DNA of 36,465 bases from positions 1 through 36,465 of the forward strand of contig CAYGVJ010000048.1 of the NCBI GenBank assembly GCA_964353255.1, written 5' to 3'. The position numbers and the translations under genes are program-made. Source of the DNA: VFZS01 sp964353255. GTDB lineage: Bacteria; Acidobacteriota; Terriglobia; Bryobacterales; Bryobacteraceae. A model generated the notes under the pieces. It did not search any database and had not been told where the DNA came from. It saw only the letters and a program-made list of their open reading frames with translations. Of the stretch, positions 22,861 through 30,524 are shown piece after piece (position 1 is the first letter of the stretch; each line of letters opens with the position of its first letter).

Positions 22861-25575
22861 ATGCCCGAGACGCTCGAGAAGCTGCGGCCGGACCGGGATC
22901 TCCAGTGCTACTTCGAGCGGCCGTCCGCGGTGGCGGCGCTGAGCGCGGCCAGCGCGACGGGGTTCACGGTGTCGGGTTGCTGGCGGCAGCAATTCGACTG
23001 GGCGGTCCTGGAGTGGAACCGCGACAACGTATTTGAGCACCCGCTGTTTCGCAACCTGCCTGACGGAGACCTGAGCGGTCTCCGGCTTATCTACCAAGAA
23101 ACCCGCACTAACTGCACGCCGATGGATTCCGACTTGTATCCAACCGTGGACTGGCCGTATCTGCGGGTGTGGGCGGAGTCTGGGGGAACGGAGCAGTTCT
23201 ACAAAGTGCGGCTGAAGGACTATGCCACAGCGGTGGAAGGGAGTTACCAAGCGGCGTGGGCGGAGTTCGAGTTGCAGGGCACGCCGACGACGGGGGATTA
23301 CATCGAGCTGGCCTGGCTCGCGGAACACCACACCTACCAGCTTTACGGGACGGACACTCTGGAGAGCGCGGTGCAGGCCCTGGTGGACAGCGTCAATGCG
23401 TTTTCGAGCACGATGCAGGCCACGCGGACGGGGGCGCGAATCCGGTTGACGGCGAAGGTGGCGGCGGGGGCAAATGGAAACCGGATCGGGGTGTATGCGC
23501 TGGTCTCGGGGGCGAAAACGGAGTCGTGGACGCCCCAGTGGCAGAAGCTGAGCGGCGGGGTGTCGCCGACGAAGTGGCGGGTGGATCTGAACTGTTCCTC
23601 GCTGGTGGACGTGAATGGGAACCCTGTGCCGATGAGCGCAGTGCGCAAGATGAGGTGGACCTACGCTGCGGACTTGCAGGCCGGAGCGTTCCAGCGGACG
23701 GACTTCGAGGTAACAGTAACTAGCTGGTCGGTAACTGGAAGTGGCGGAAGTTACTTGGTCGCGGGGCCGGGGAGCCGGCGAATCGAGGACAACTCGAGCG
23801 AAATAGTCTACAGCGGCAGTTGGGCCTCGAGCATGGGGAACTTCTCCGGAGGGACGATCCACCACACCAGCGTGGCTGGAAGCGCGCTGAGTTGCACGTA
23901 CCGGGCTTCGGGCACGCACCGGCTGTACCTGGGAACCAGGCGGGCGTTCAGCTCGGGGCAGATTTCGATTGCGGTGAGCGGCGGCGGGGCGGTTACGAAG
24001 AACCTGGCGATTCCAGGGGAGGACGTCCTGGTGCGGCTGCTGGTCGGGGAGTATGGGGCCGGCGAGCGCACGGTGACAGTGACGAACCTGGGTCCGAGTG
24101 GCACGACGTTCTACTTCGATTTCCTGGAGGTGGCGGCGCCGACGGCGAGCCTGCCCGCGGTGGCGGCGGACGCGAAGGCGGCGTTGGCGACGGACTGGGA
24201 CACGGACCACTCGATGGCGCTGGCGCCGGAGCGGACGGCGTGGATGATCCACGCGCTAGGGTTTCACGGGCGGGTCAACTACTATGTGGGGGCGCTGTGG
24301 TTCTACGAACTCGTGCGCGCGGGGCATCAGTACGCTTCGGGCACGGTGACCTTCACTGGCACGCCGCAGTTCAGCGCGATCACCGAGATCAGGATTGGGC
24401 GGACCGACGAGCCGCCGGAAAGCCAAGTTGTGGTCCAGCACCTGAACCTGGTCAGTGATACGGCGGAGAGCATCGCGCGGGCGTTCGAGCTGGAGATCAA
24501 CCGGGGCTACATGGCGATCCGAGCAGAAGTGCAAGGGACCGTGCTGACGATCTGGGCGCGGGCGATGGGGACGGAGGGCAACAAGATCACGATCGCGGCG
24601 TCGCCCACCTCGGGGCAGTTCGTGGCGCAGACCAGCGGGCCGACGCTGGCGGGCGGAGTGGACGGAGACTGGCGGACGGACCTGGCGGCGAGCCCGCGGC
24701 TGAACCGGGCGGTGCGAGACTGGAGCCGGGCGTTCTTCGCGGCGGTGGCCGGCTATGGGCTCGAAGCGGTGGCGGCGTTCAGTATGGAGCTTCAGCACGG
24801 CGACCCGTCGGCGGCGGCAGGCATCGCGCAGCGGTACCCGGGCGGCGGGGCGGTGTTGCTGAGCACGCCGGCGTTGCAGACCAATTTCTCTCCGACCAGC
24901 CTGGCGTTCTGGAAACAGGTTTACCGGGAGATGGCCGAGATCATGGTGGTGGCGGGCGTCGCGCCGTTCCTGCAATTCGGCGAGGTGCAGTGGTGGTACT
25001 TCCCGGACGCGACGGGGATGCCGTACGCCGACGACTACACCAAGCAGCAGTTTCAGGCAGCGTATGGGCGGGAGATCAGCGTGATTCCGAACAACCACGT
25101 GCCGGTGGCCTCCTACCCGCAGGAGGCGGCGTTTCTGCCGACGCTGATTGGCAGCTTCACGAATGAAGTGATAAGTCACGTCCGGGCGACGGTGCCGGCG
25201 TCGAAGTTCGAGGCGCTGTACCCGGTGGACGTGAACGAGCCGGAGTTCAACCGGGCGGTGAACCTGCCGAGCGCGGACTGGACGCCGGCGAAGCTGGACT
25301 CGCTGAAGACGGAGAGTTTCACGTACACCTACGCGCGGAACCTGGACAAGAGCGCGGGGTCGATCGAGATGTCCAAGACGCTGGGGTTCCCGTGCGCGAA
25401 GCGGGCGCACCTGGTGGGGATCAGCGACTCGACCGCGCCGTGGCGGAAGGAAATGCGGCTGGCGAAGGCCGAGGCGCTGGCAAGCGTGGTGCTGTTCGCG
25501 CTGGACCAGTTCGCGCTGATCGGGTATCCGGCGCCGGTGGGGGCGGGGATGCGGAGAAGCATGTTTCTGGGGTAG
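22861..25575 (+). CDS. Large tail-tip protein with probable glycosidase-like barrel
   Basis: The 904-residue protein ends the module. Two copies of a phage-type module occur near residues 135-230 and 490-600, each with the pattern GTP...Y/IRIG...D(T/S)...IN...I.A.. (ELQGTPTTGDYIELAW and VTFTGTPQFSAITEIRIGRT). A region that follows (WSRAFFAAVAGYGLEAVAAF, VAGVAPFLQFGEVQWWYF) reads like the strands of a TIM-barrel glycosidase, with the Glu of FGEVQWWY a possible active-site residue. The C-terminal 120 residues are repeated as a truncated copy at 26594-26965. Probable role: recognition or digestion of surface sugar at the recipient cell. A non-contractile sheath-type TIM barrel protein is an alternative. 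GAGGATGACGG precedes the ATG. Confidence 0.6.
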   Translation: MPETLEKLRPDRDLQCYFERPSAVAALSAASATGFTVSGCWRQQFDWAVLEWNRDNVFEHPLFRNLPDGDLSGLRLIYQETRTNCTPMDSDLYPTVDWPYLRVWAESGGTEQFYKVRLKDYATAVEGSYQAAWAEFELQGTPTTGDYIELAWLAEHHTYQLYGTDTLESAVQALVDSVNAFSSTMQATRTGARIRLTAKVAAGANGNRIGVYALVSGAKTESWTPQWQKLSGGVSPTKWRVDLNCSSLVDVNGNPVPMSAVRKMRWTYAADLQAGAFQRTDFEVTVTSWSVTGSGGSYLVAGPGSRRIEDNSSEIVYSGSWASSMGNFSGGTIHHTSVAGSALSCTYRASGTHRLYLGTRRAFSSGQISIAVSGGGAVTKNLAIPGEDVLVRLLVGEYGAGERTVTVTNLGPSGTTFYFDFLEVAAPTASLPAVAADAKAALATDWDTDHSMALAPERTAWMIHALGFHGRVNYYVGALWFYELVRAGHQYASGTVTFTGTPQFSAITEIRIGRTDEPPESQVVVQHLNLVSDTAESIARAFELEINRGYMAIRAEVQGTVLTIWARAMGTEGNKITIAASPTSGQFVAQTSGPTLAGGVDGDWRTDLAASPRLNRAVRDWSRAFFAAVAGYGLEAVAAFSMELQHGDPSAAAGIAQRYPGGGAVLLSTPALQTNFSPTSLAFWKQVYREMAEIMVVAGVAPFLQFGEVQWWYFPDATGMPYADDYTKQQFQAAYGREISVIPNNHVPVASYPQEAAFLPTLIGSFTNEVISHVRATVPASKFEALYPVDVNEPEFNRAVNLPSADWTPAKLDSLKTESFTYTYARNLDKSAGSIEMSKTLGFPCAKRAHLVGISDSTAPWRKEMRLAKAEALASVVLFALDQFALIGYPAPVGAGMRRSMFLG

Positions 25576-25639
25576 CGGGGGAACGTTCCGTCTGGAAGCT
25601 GTGAAGAAACCGCCCGGAAGCCCGCGGCCCGACAAGACG

Positions 25640-25695
25640 GGAGTCTTATCCCACGCCGCAGCTCAAGCGCTTGCAGCCGAGTGGGGTAAGTCTCC
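25640..25695. other. Large imperfect inverted repeat between convergent genes
   Basis: GGAGTCTTATCCCAC (25640-25654) faces GTGGGGTAAGTCTCC (25681-25695): 13 pairs, one G-U and one mismatch. The loop contains the palindrome CAAGCGCTTG. It lies between the end of the tail-tip gene and the end of the oppositely oriented zinc-ribbon gene. It may work as a bidirectional terminator, though T-runs are lacking; it could also be a recombination remnant. Confidence 0.45.
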
Positions 25696-25780
25696 TGACT
25701 TGCCGTGCGTTCTTTTCACACCTTCCTGTCCCCACATTCCCGCACTCCCTGCAAGTTGCCCGAAACCCAGAGCCCCCTCT

Positions 25781-26278
25781 TCAGCCTGCGTCACGGTCCG
25801 CGAAATGGAGCGGACCCGTGCACATGCCCATGCACACCGGACAGTGGAGCTGGGGTTGCAGCTCGATCCGCATGTCGCTGTACAGTTGGTCCACTACGTA
25901 CCTGATTTTCCGTCCACTGGCCAACAGTCTGTTAGCCGCTGCAAAGACTTGAGGCGCGCGCTGTATGTCTGCGTCGCTGCTGAATCCAAAGGACCAGTTC
26001 GCCCGAGCGCAAGCCCCGCAAACGGACGTGGCGCAGCTTGGACACGTAACAATAAGGTCCTCGATCACATCGGTGCGCGTGAAAAACCTGCCGGGGTCCA
26101 ACCGCTCACCCTTCTTGCCGCACCTTGAACACCGAACCGCCGCGTTGTCAGGCAATCCGCCGGGTCCTGGTTTGTTTGAACTTGTGGCGGCAGGGCTCGG
26201 TTCACGAATAACACCTGTGCTCGCCTCGTTCGTAGAAGTGGGGGCTGGTTCTGCCTTCTTGCGTTTGAAGAACCACAT
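25781..26278 (-). CDS. Zinc-ribbon protein of unknown function
   Basis: The 165-residue protein carries cysteine pairs in CSRCGKKG, CPSCATSVCGAC and CPVCMGMC, enough for two or three zinc sites. Its N-terminus MWFFKRKKAEPAP is basic and hydrophobic, followed by a low-complexity Pro/Ser/Thr linker. The ATG at 26278 has an excellent AGGAGG eight bases upstream, so it was chosen over a longer frame from 26464. The gene is on the opposite strand to the phage module and is less G+C rich by eye, lying exactly between two copies of a tail-gene 3' end, like a moron or later insert. It matches no family I can name; DNA, RNA or protein binding is possible. Confidence 0.75.
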   Translation of the reverse strand: MWFFKRKKAEPAPTSTNEASTGVIREPSPAATSSNKPGPGGLPDNAAVRCSRCGKKGERLDPGRFFTRTDVIEDLIVTCPSCATSVCGACARANWSFGFSSDADIQRAPQVFAAANRLLASGRKIRYVVDQLYSDMRIELQPQLHCPVCMGMCTGPLHFADRDAG

Positions 26279-26530
26279 TGTCGATTTCCTCCTGTTTAGT
26301 GGCGATGGCGTTTTGCTCGCCGCTGCGATCGGGTCCCCTTCCCTTACCTTGCGTTCACGGAGATCCTGATCGGAAACTCCCGTTTTGGCTTCCCAAGCAC
26401 GCTCCAGTATACAGCCCAGCCGCCTCCCTTTGGGACGGTTATTCATCGCATCCGTCGGGAGCAACTGCGGCGGCCCACGAAGGAGCTAGCCGGGCCTTTT
26501 GCAGTTACGGGAAGATCAGGAAATGCGCCA
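26279..26530. other. Intergenic stretch upstream of the zinc-ribbon gene
   Basis: No convincing gene lies here. Reading the minus strand, an isolated TATACT near 26413-26408 could be the -10 element for the zinc-ribbon gene, but no good -35 hexamer lies 16-18 bases ahead of it. The open frame that extends the zinc-ribbon gene to 26464 has no ribosome site and looks non-coding. Confidence 0.3.
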
Positions 26531-26593
26531 TTGTTACACGATTCCTCAGACGCTTCTCCGATCAGTTGGCGATTGGCCGGCGCCAGACTGCTG

Positions 26594-26965
26594 GAGTTTG
26601 AGACGGTCTACCCAGTGTATGTGCACGAGCCCGAGTTCGGCCGGGCGGTGAACCTGCCGAGCGCGGACTGGACGCCGGCCAAGCTGGACTCGCTGAAGAC
26701 GGAGAGTTTCACGTACACCTACGCGCGGAACCTGGACAAGAGCGCGGGGTCGATCGAGATGTCGAAGACGCTGGGGTTTCCGTGCGCGAAGCGGGCGCAC
26801 CTGGTGGGGATCAGCGACTCGACGGCGGCGTGGCGGAAGGAAATGCGGCTGGCGAAGGCCGCGGCGCTGGCGAGCGTGGTGCTGTTTGCGCTGGACCAGT
26901 TCGCGCTGATCGGGTATCCGGCGCCGGTGCCCGAGGGGATGCGAAGGAGCGTGTTCGAGGGGTAA
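26594..26965 (+). pseudogene. Truncated second copy of the tail-tip gene 3' end
   Basis: From FETVYPVYVHEPEF to the stop, this frame repeats the last 120 residues of the tail-tip protein (25209-25575) with about 95 per cent base identity over the last 300 bases. Differences include silent and replacing changes of many kinds. The frame can be extended upstream to a TTG at 26531, with only faint similarity (PISWRLAGAR versus VISHVRATVP), so the original 780 N-terminal residues are gone. It may be the remains of a second tail-tip gene or of a related element whose body was lost. There is no sign that the fragment is translated. Confidence 0.85.
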
Positions 26966-26971
26966 CGAAGA

Positions 26972-26991
26972 GGCCGGCTGGAAAGCCGGCC
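26972..26991. repeat. REP-like palindrome
   Basis: GGCCGGCT (26972-26979) pairs perfectly with AGCCGGCC (26984-26991) around GGAA. Further GC-rich half-palindromes follow. There is no T-run. It lies between the duplicated tail fragment and the end of the PEP-CTERM gene and may act as a border or weak terminator. Confidence 0.5.
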
Positions 26992-27031
26992 GGCAAGCCG
27001 GAGGCTCACCCCACCGTCTGTCCTCGGTTTC

Positions 27032-27691
27032 TTACTTGCGGCGACGCAGGAAAGCCAGGGCGCCGACGCCCAGGGCCAGCAGGGACCAGGTGGCGGGCTC
27101 AGGGATGGCGCCCCCGGTGCCCTCGATCAGGATCGCGCCGTCTCCAGTATAGTAGGTGACCCAGTCCGTGCCGAATCCGAAGCTGCCGCCGGGGTTCCGA
27201 AGGGCCGAGTAGTCCCCCACGACCGGGGTAGATTGCCAGTGAAACTGCTGGCCATAGGTGCCGAAAGCGAGAATGGGGGTCAGGCCGATCCACCAATCCC
27301 CCGCCGCGAGGGGGATGCTCAGCCCCCCGGCGGTAACGACATAGCTTGTTCCGTCCCACGAGAAGCTGGCCGTGTACACGGCGCCGCCTGTCGGGTCGTC
27401 ACCGGATCCTGGCAGCGAACCGCTCTTCGGGAAGATGTTGACACGGGCATTGGCGGTAGTAGTCGGCCAGGGTCCGGTGCTCCCACCGAAGTAGCCAGTG
27501 ATCGACTGGACGGTCCAGCCGCCCGGGTCCACCGTCACGTCGTGCACCTGGTACGCGCTGTATCCGGGCGTATCGGGGAACTCCTGATCGATGTACGCGG
27601 TGAGTGCCGGGTTCGGCGCCTGATACCAGAGCACCCCCGCCTGAAGCGGAACGATCGAGCAAATCAGCGCTGCCAGAACGACTCTGTACAC
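27032..27691 (-). CDS. PEP-CTERM-sorted exported protein
   Basis: The 219-residue protein starts at GTG 27691, six bases after GGGAGG, and opens with a signal peptide (VVLAALICSIVPLQAG). It ends with IPEPATWSLLALGVGALAFLRRRK-type features: a PEP motif, a hydrophobic helix and an Arg-rich tail. This is the sorting signal recognised by exosortase in species that make extracellular polysaccharide. The mature part is rich in Gly, Thr and aromatic residues (SITGYFGGSTGPW, SFSWDGTSYVV) and matches no enzyme I recognise. An upstream ATG-initiated frame to 27793 would add unlikely residues. The gene stands alone and divergent from the ABC ATPase, so its promoter must lie in 27692-27870. Confidence 0.88.
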   Translation of the reverse strand: MYRVVLAALICSIVPLQAGVLWYQAPNPALTAYIDQEFPDTPGYSAYQVHDVTVDPGGWTVQSITGYFGGSTGPWPTTTANARVNIFPKSGSLPGSGDDPTGGAVYTASFSWDGTSYVVTAGGLSIPLAAGDWWIGLTPILAFGTYGQQFHWQSTPVVGDYSALRNPGGSFGFGTDWVTYYTGDGAILIEGTGGAIPEPATWSLLALGVGALAFLRRRK

Positions 27692-27863
27692 TGCACACCT
27701 CCCTAAGAAAATCGGGCCCGGAACTCCTGGGCGAGTAACGAGTATAACCCGGAATTCCAGGTTCTGCAACCTGAAACTTCCATTGTGCAGCACGGGGAAG
27801 TACTAGTACTCCTGCGCCACCCTGATAGTACCGGCACCCCCATGTGCGGGGGGCGCTGGGGTG

Positions 27864-27880
27864 ACAGGCCATGGGCCTGT
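27864..27880. repeat. REP-like palindrome overlapping a possible upstream ATG
   Basis: ACAGGCC (27864-27870) and GGCCTGT (27874-27880) pair around ATG, followed by CCTACCAGTGCTATAG. An in-frame ATG of the ABC gene lies in the loop, which argues that this ATG is not the natural start. Confidence 0.5.
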
Positions 27881-27909
27881 CCTACCAGTGCTATAGTTGC
27901 TCTCTGGCC

Positions 27910-29115
27910 GTGGTTTCCGCGCACAACGTCTCCAAAGTCTTCCACCTCTACAAGAAACCTTCTGATCGGGTTCTGGAGCTCTTCCCTTTCATCGGCAAGC
28001 CGGCGCACAGGGATTTCTGGGCGCTGCGGGAGGTGTCTTTCCGAGTGGAGCCAGGCGAGATCCTGGGCGTGGTGGGGCCGAACGGATCGGGCAAGAGCAC
28101 GCTGCTCCAGATCGTCTGCGGCATCCTGCGTCCGACCAGCGGGCGGGTGGTCACCGAAGGGCGGGTCGCGGCGCTGCTGGAGCTGGGCGCGGGGTTCAAT
28201 CCGGAATTCACGGGCCGGGAGAACGTGTACCTGAACGGGGAGATCATGGGCCTGTCGCGCCAGGAAGTGGGGCGCGCCTTTCCGCGGATCGAGGCCTTCG
28301 CCGAGATCGGCGAGTACATCGACCGGCCGGTGAAGGAATACTCGACCGGGATGTACGTGCGACTGGCGTTCTCGACGGCCATCCACGTGGACCCGGAGAT
28401 CCTGGTAGTGGACGAGGCGCTGGCGGTGGGTGACGCCATCTTCGCCAGCCGGTGCGTGCAAAAGTTCGACGAGCTGAAGCGGCGCAAGGTGACGGTGCTG
28501 TTCGTTTCGCATGATCTGGGGCTGGTGAAGCGGCTGGCGGACCGGGCGCTGTTCCTGGTGAACGGGCGGATCGAGGCGGAAGGAAATCCCAACGACGTGG
28601 TGAACCGGTACGTCGGGATGGTGCTGGAACGGCAACAGCGGGAGGCCGTCAGTGGCAAGCCAGGGGGCGCGCTGGAGAGCAGTTTTCGGCACGGGGACGG
28701 CGCGAGCGAGATCACGGCGGTGGAGGTGCTGGACCGGGACGGGCGTCCGGCGAAGACGGTGCCGAGCGGGGAGCGGGTCACGGTGCGGGTGGAGGCGGAG
28801 GTCCGCCGGGACGTGCCGGAGCTGGTGGTGGGGATGCTGATCCGGGACCGGCTGGGGGTGGATGTCTTCGGGACTAACACGCGGCTGGAAGGCAAGTCGC
28901 TGGGGGCGTTCCGCGCGGGAGAGCGGGTGGAGGCGGAGTTCCGCTTCGCGTGCCTGCTCGCGCAGCACGAGTACACGCTGACGGTGGCGACGCAACACTG
29001 GGACGGCTCGAGCCAGGACTGGCTGGACGACGTGTTAAGCTTCCGGGTTATGGATCCGAGGGGTGGCGCGGGGACAGCGAGTTTGCCGGCGGAAGTGAGG
29101 TGGCGGCGGAAGTGA
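27910..29115 (+). CDS. ABC transporter ATPase, Wzt type with C-terminal substrate-binding domain
   Basis: The 401-residue protein has a nucleotide-binding domain with Walker A GPNGSGKS (56-63), a signature-like EYSTGMYVRLAFS and Walker B ILVVDEALAVGD, all in the form found in Wzt/TagH-type exporters of O-antigen, capsule or teichoic acid. VLFVSHD is the H-loop. The last 140 residues (ASEITAVEVLDRDG, LVVGMLIRDRLGVDVFGTN) form the Wzt C-terminal beta sandwich that recognises modified glycan ends. The cognate Wzm permease is not in the window. I prefer GTG 27910 because the ATG at 27871 lies in a palindromic repeat. Its stop overlaps the symporter start by 4 bases, so the genes are co-translated. 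Confidence 0.88.
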   Translation: MVSAHNVSKVFHLYKKPSDRVLELFPFIGKPAHRDFWALREVSFRVEPGEILGVVGPNGSGKSTLLQIVCGILRPTSGRVVTEGRVAALLELGAGFNPEFTGRENVYLNGEIMGLSRQEVGRAFPRIEAFAEIGEYIDRPVKEYSTGMYVRLAFSTAIHVDPEILVVDEALAVGDAIFASRCVQKFDELKRRKVTVLFVSHDLGLVKRLADRALFLVNGRIEAEGNPNDVVNRYVGMVLERQQREAVSGKPGGALESSFRHGDGASEITAVEVLDRDGRPAKTVPSGERVTVRVEAEVRRDVPELVVGMLIRDRLGVDVFGTNTRLEGKSLGAFRAGERVEAEFRFACLLAQHEYTLTVATQHWDGSSQDWLDDVLSFRVMDPRGGAGTASLPAEVRWRRK

Positions 29116-30524
29116 TTTACGTCGTCGTGGTTGCGGGCGTGGTGGCGGTTCTGCTGGGGGTGACCGTCTGGCGGGCGCTTCAGGTCCGGAGCCAGGCGGA
29201 TTTCCTGGTGGCGGGGCGGAAACTGCCGTGGGGGGTGCTGGTCTTCACGCTGCTGTCGAGCTGGATCGGGGCGGGAAGCCTGTTTGCGGGCGGCGAGAAC
29301 GCCTGCCGGAACGGTTTTGCGGCGCTGTGGCAGCCGGCGGGCGGCTGGCTGGGGTTGATAGTGATCTGGCAGATCGCCGGGCGGGCGCGGCGGTTCGCGC
29401 AGTACACGGTGCCGGACCTGTTGGAGGCGCGTTACAACACCGCGGCGCGGGTGCTGAGCACGGTGGCCATTGTGATCGCCTACACGGTTATCACCAGCTA
29501 CCAGATCAAAGGCGGCGGCGACGTCCTGCACCTGATCTTCCCGGAGATGGAGCGGGCTACCGGGATGTATTTGATTGCGGCGTTCGTGATTGTGTTCACG
29601 GCGGGAGCGGGGATGGCGTCGGTGGCCTACCTGGACCTGGTGATCGGGATGCTGGTGACAGTCATCGTGGTGACGGCCGTGCCGGTGCTGTTGCACAACG
29701 CGGGAGGCTGGGAGGCGGTGCGGAGGAGCCTGCCGGCGAGCCACTTCCAGGTGCTGGGCGACCTGACGCTGAGCCAGGCGCTGGGATTCACGCTGCCAAC
29801 GATGCTGCTGATGGTCGGCAACCAGGGGATGTACCAGAAGTTCTTCTCGGCGCGCTCGGAGAAGGACGCGCGGTACGCGGTCAGCGGGTGGATCGCGGGA
29901 ACGCTGTTGCTGGAGACGCTGATCGTGACCATCGCGGTGATCGGCAGCGCGCAGTTCCGGCCGGACAATCCGCGGGAGATCATTCCGGTGACGGCGCGGC
30001 TGGGGCTGCCGCCCTGGCTGGGGGCGCTGCTACTGGGCGGGATATTCGCCAAGATCATCTCGACGGCGAATAACTATCTGTTTTCGCCGGCGAGCAACAT
30101 AATTCACGACATTTACCAGCGGTTCATCGACCCGCGGGCCTCCGAGCGACGGGTGCTGGTGGTCTCGCGGCTGGTGGTGGTGCTGCTGGGGGTGTATGCG
30201 CTGCTGCAAGCGGCCCAGTTCGAGTCCATCCTGCGGGCGGCGCTCTACGCCTACACGGTGTACGGGGCAGCGGTGACGCCGGCGGTGATGGCGGTGTTCT
30301 TCTGGAAGCGGGCGACGACGGCCGGCGCCATCGCTTCGATCGCCTTGGGGACCGTGGTGACGGTGGGCTGGAACCTGGCCCAGATCGAGTGGCTGGAGGC
30401 GGTGTACCCGGCGCTGGGGGTGTCGCTGGCGAGCCTGATCGTGGTGAGCCTACTCGGGTCACCGCCGGCGGAGGCCAAGTGGCGGCCATTTTTCGCCGAG
30501 GAGGCGGTGTGCAACTCGCATTGA
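29112..30524 (+). CDS. Sodium:solute symporter (SSS family)
   Basis: The 470-residue membrane protein has about a dozen hydrophobic helices and SSS landmarks: ADFLVAGRKLPWGVLVFTLL after the first helix, SSWIGAGSLFAGGENACRNG, the YTVPDLLEARY motif, QIKGGGDVL, GNQGMYQKFFSARSEKDARY and FAKIISTANNYLFSPASN, which carries the residues of the second sodium site. The solute is unknown; neighbours suggest a sugar or peptide. Start at GTG 29112 overlaps the ABC stop (GTGA). Its end overlaps the start of the M24 peptidase gene by 16 bases. An upstream GTG at 29100 is also possible. Confidence 0.9.
   Translation: MIYVVVVAGVVAVLLGVTVWRALQVRSQADFLVAGRKLPWGVLVFTLLSSWIGAGSLFAGGENACRNGFAALWQPAGGWLGLIVIWQIAGRARRFAQYTVPDLLEARYNTAARVLSTVAIVIAYTVITSYQIKGGGDVLHLIFPEMERATGMYLIAAFVIVFTAGAGMASVAYLDLVIGMLVTVIVVTAVPVLLHNAGGWEAVRRSLPASHFQVLGDLTLSQALGFTLPTMLLMVGNQGMYQKFFSARSEKDARYAVSGWIAGTLLLETLIVTIAVIGSAQFRPDNPREIIPVTARLGLPPWLGALLLGGIFAKIISTANNYLFSPASNIIHDIYQRFIDPRASERRVLVVSRLVVVLLGVYALLQAAQFESILRAALYAYTVYGAAVTPAVMAVFFWKRATTAGAIASIALGTVVTVGWNLAQIEWLEAVYPALGVSLASLIVVSLLGSPPAEAKWRPFFAEEAVCNSH

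Larger units (their letters stand above)
8923..25575 (+). mobile_element. Phage-derived structural module, gene-transfer-agent-like
   Basis: About 16.7 kb of same-strand, tightly packed genes run in head-to-tail order: terminases, portal, scaffold, capsid, connectors, tail tube, chaperone pair, tape measure, distal tail, hub and tip. No integrase, excisionase, repressor, replication, holin or endolysin gene is recognisable here or in the flanks, and no att repeats were seen. All genes are open and the terminase active-site motifs are intact. The order and small size resemble the RcGTA cluster (about 14 kb), but a scaffold replaces the prohead protease. A defective or satellite-like prophage remains possible, since lysis and control genes may lie outside the window. 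Confidence 0.7.

Noticed and set aside
21706..24252. 848-codon minus-strand frame over the hub and tail-tip genes
   Set aside because: Arg/His/Pro-rich translation opposite two clear coding frames; it is a typical high-GC antisense shadow.
25209..26965. Diversity-generating retroelement (template/variable repeat pair)
   Set aside because: Differences between the two copies are not focused on adenines and no reverse transcriptase is present.
26531..26965. Intact small tail gene starting at TTG 26531
   Set aside because: It matches only the last 120 residues of a 904-residue protein and has no ribosome site, so it is better read as a fragment.
8670..27030. att direct repeats bounding the phage module
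   Set aside because: Visual comparison of both flanks gave no shared stretch long enough to be convincing, and no tRNA gene is present as a target.
27871..27909. ATG 27871 as start of the ABC ATPase
   Set aside because: The codon lies in the loop of a dispersed palindrome and the added residues do not resemble the family.
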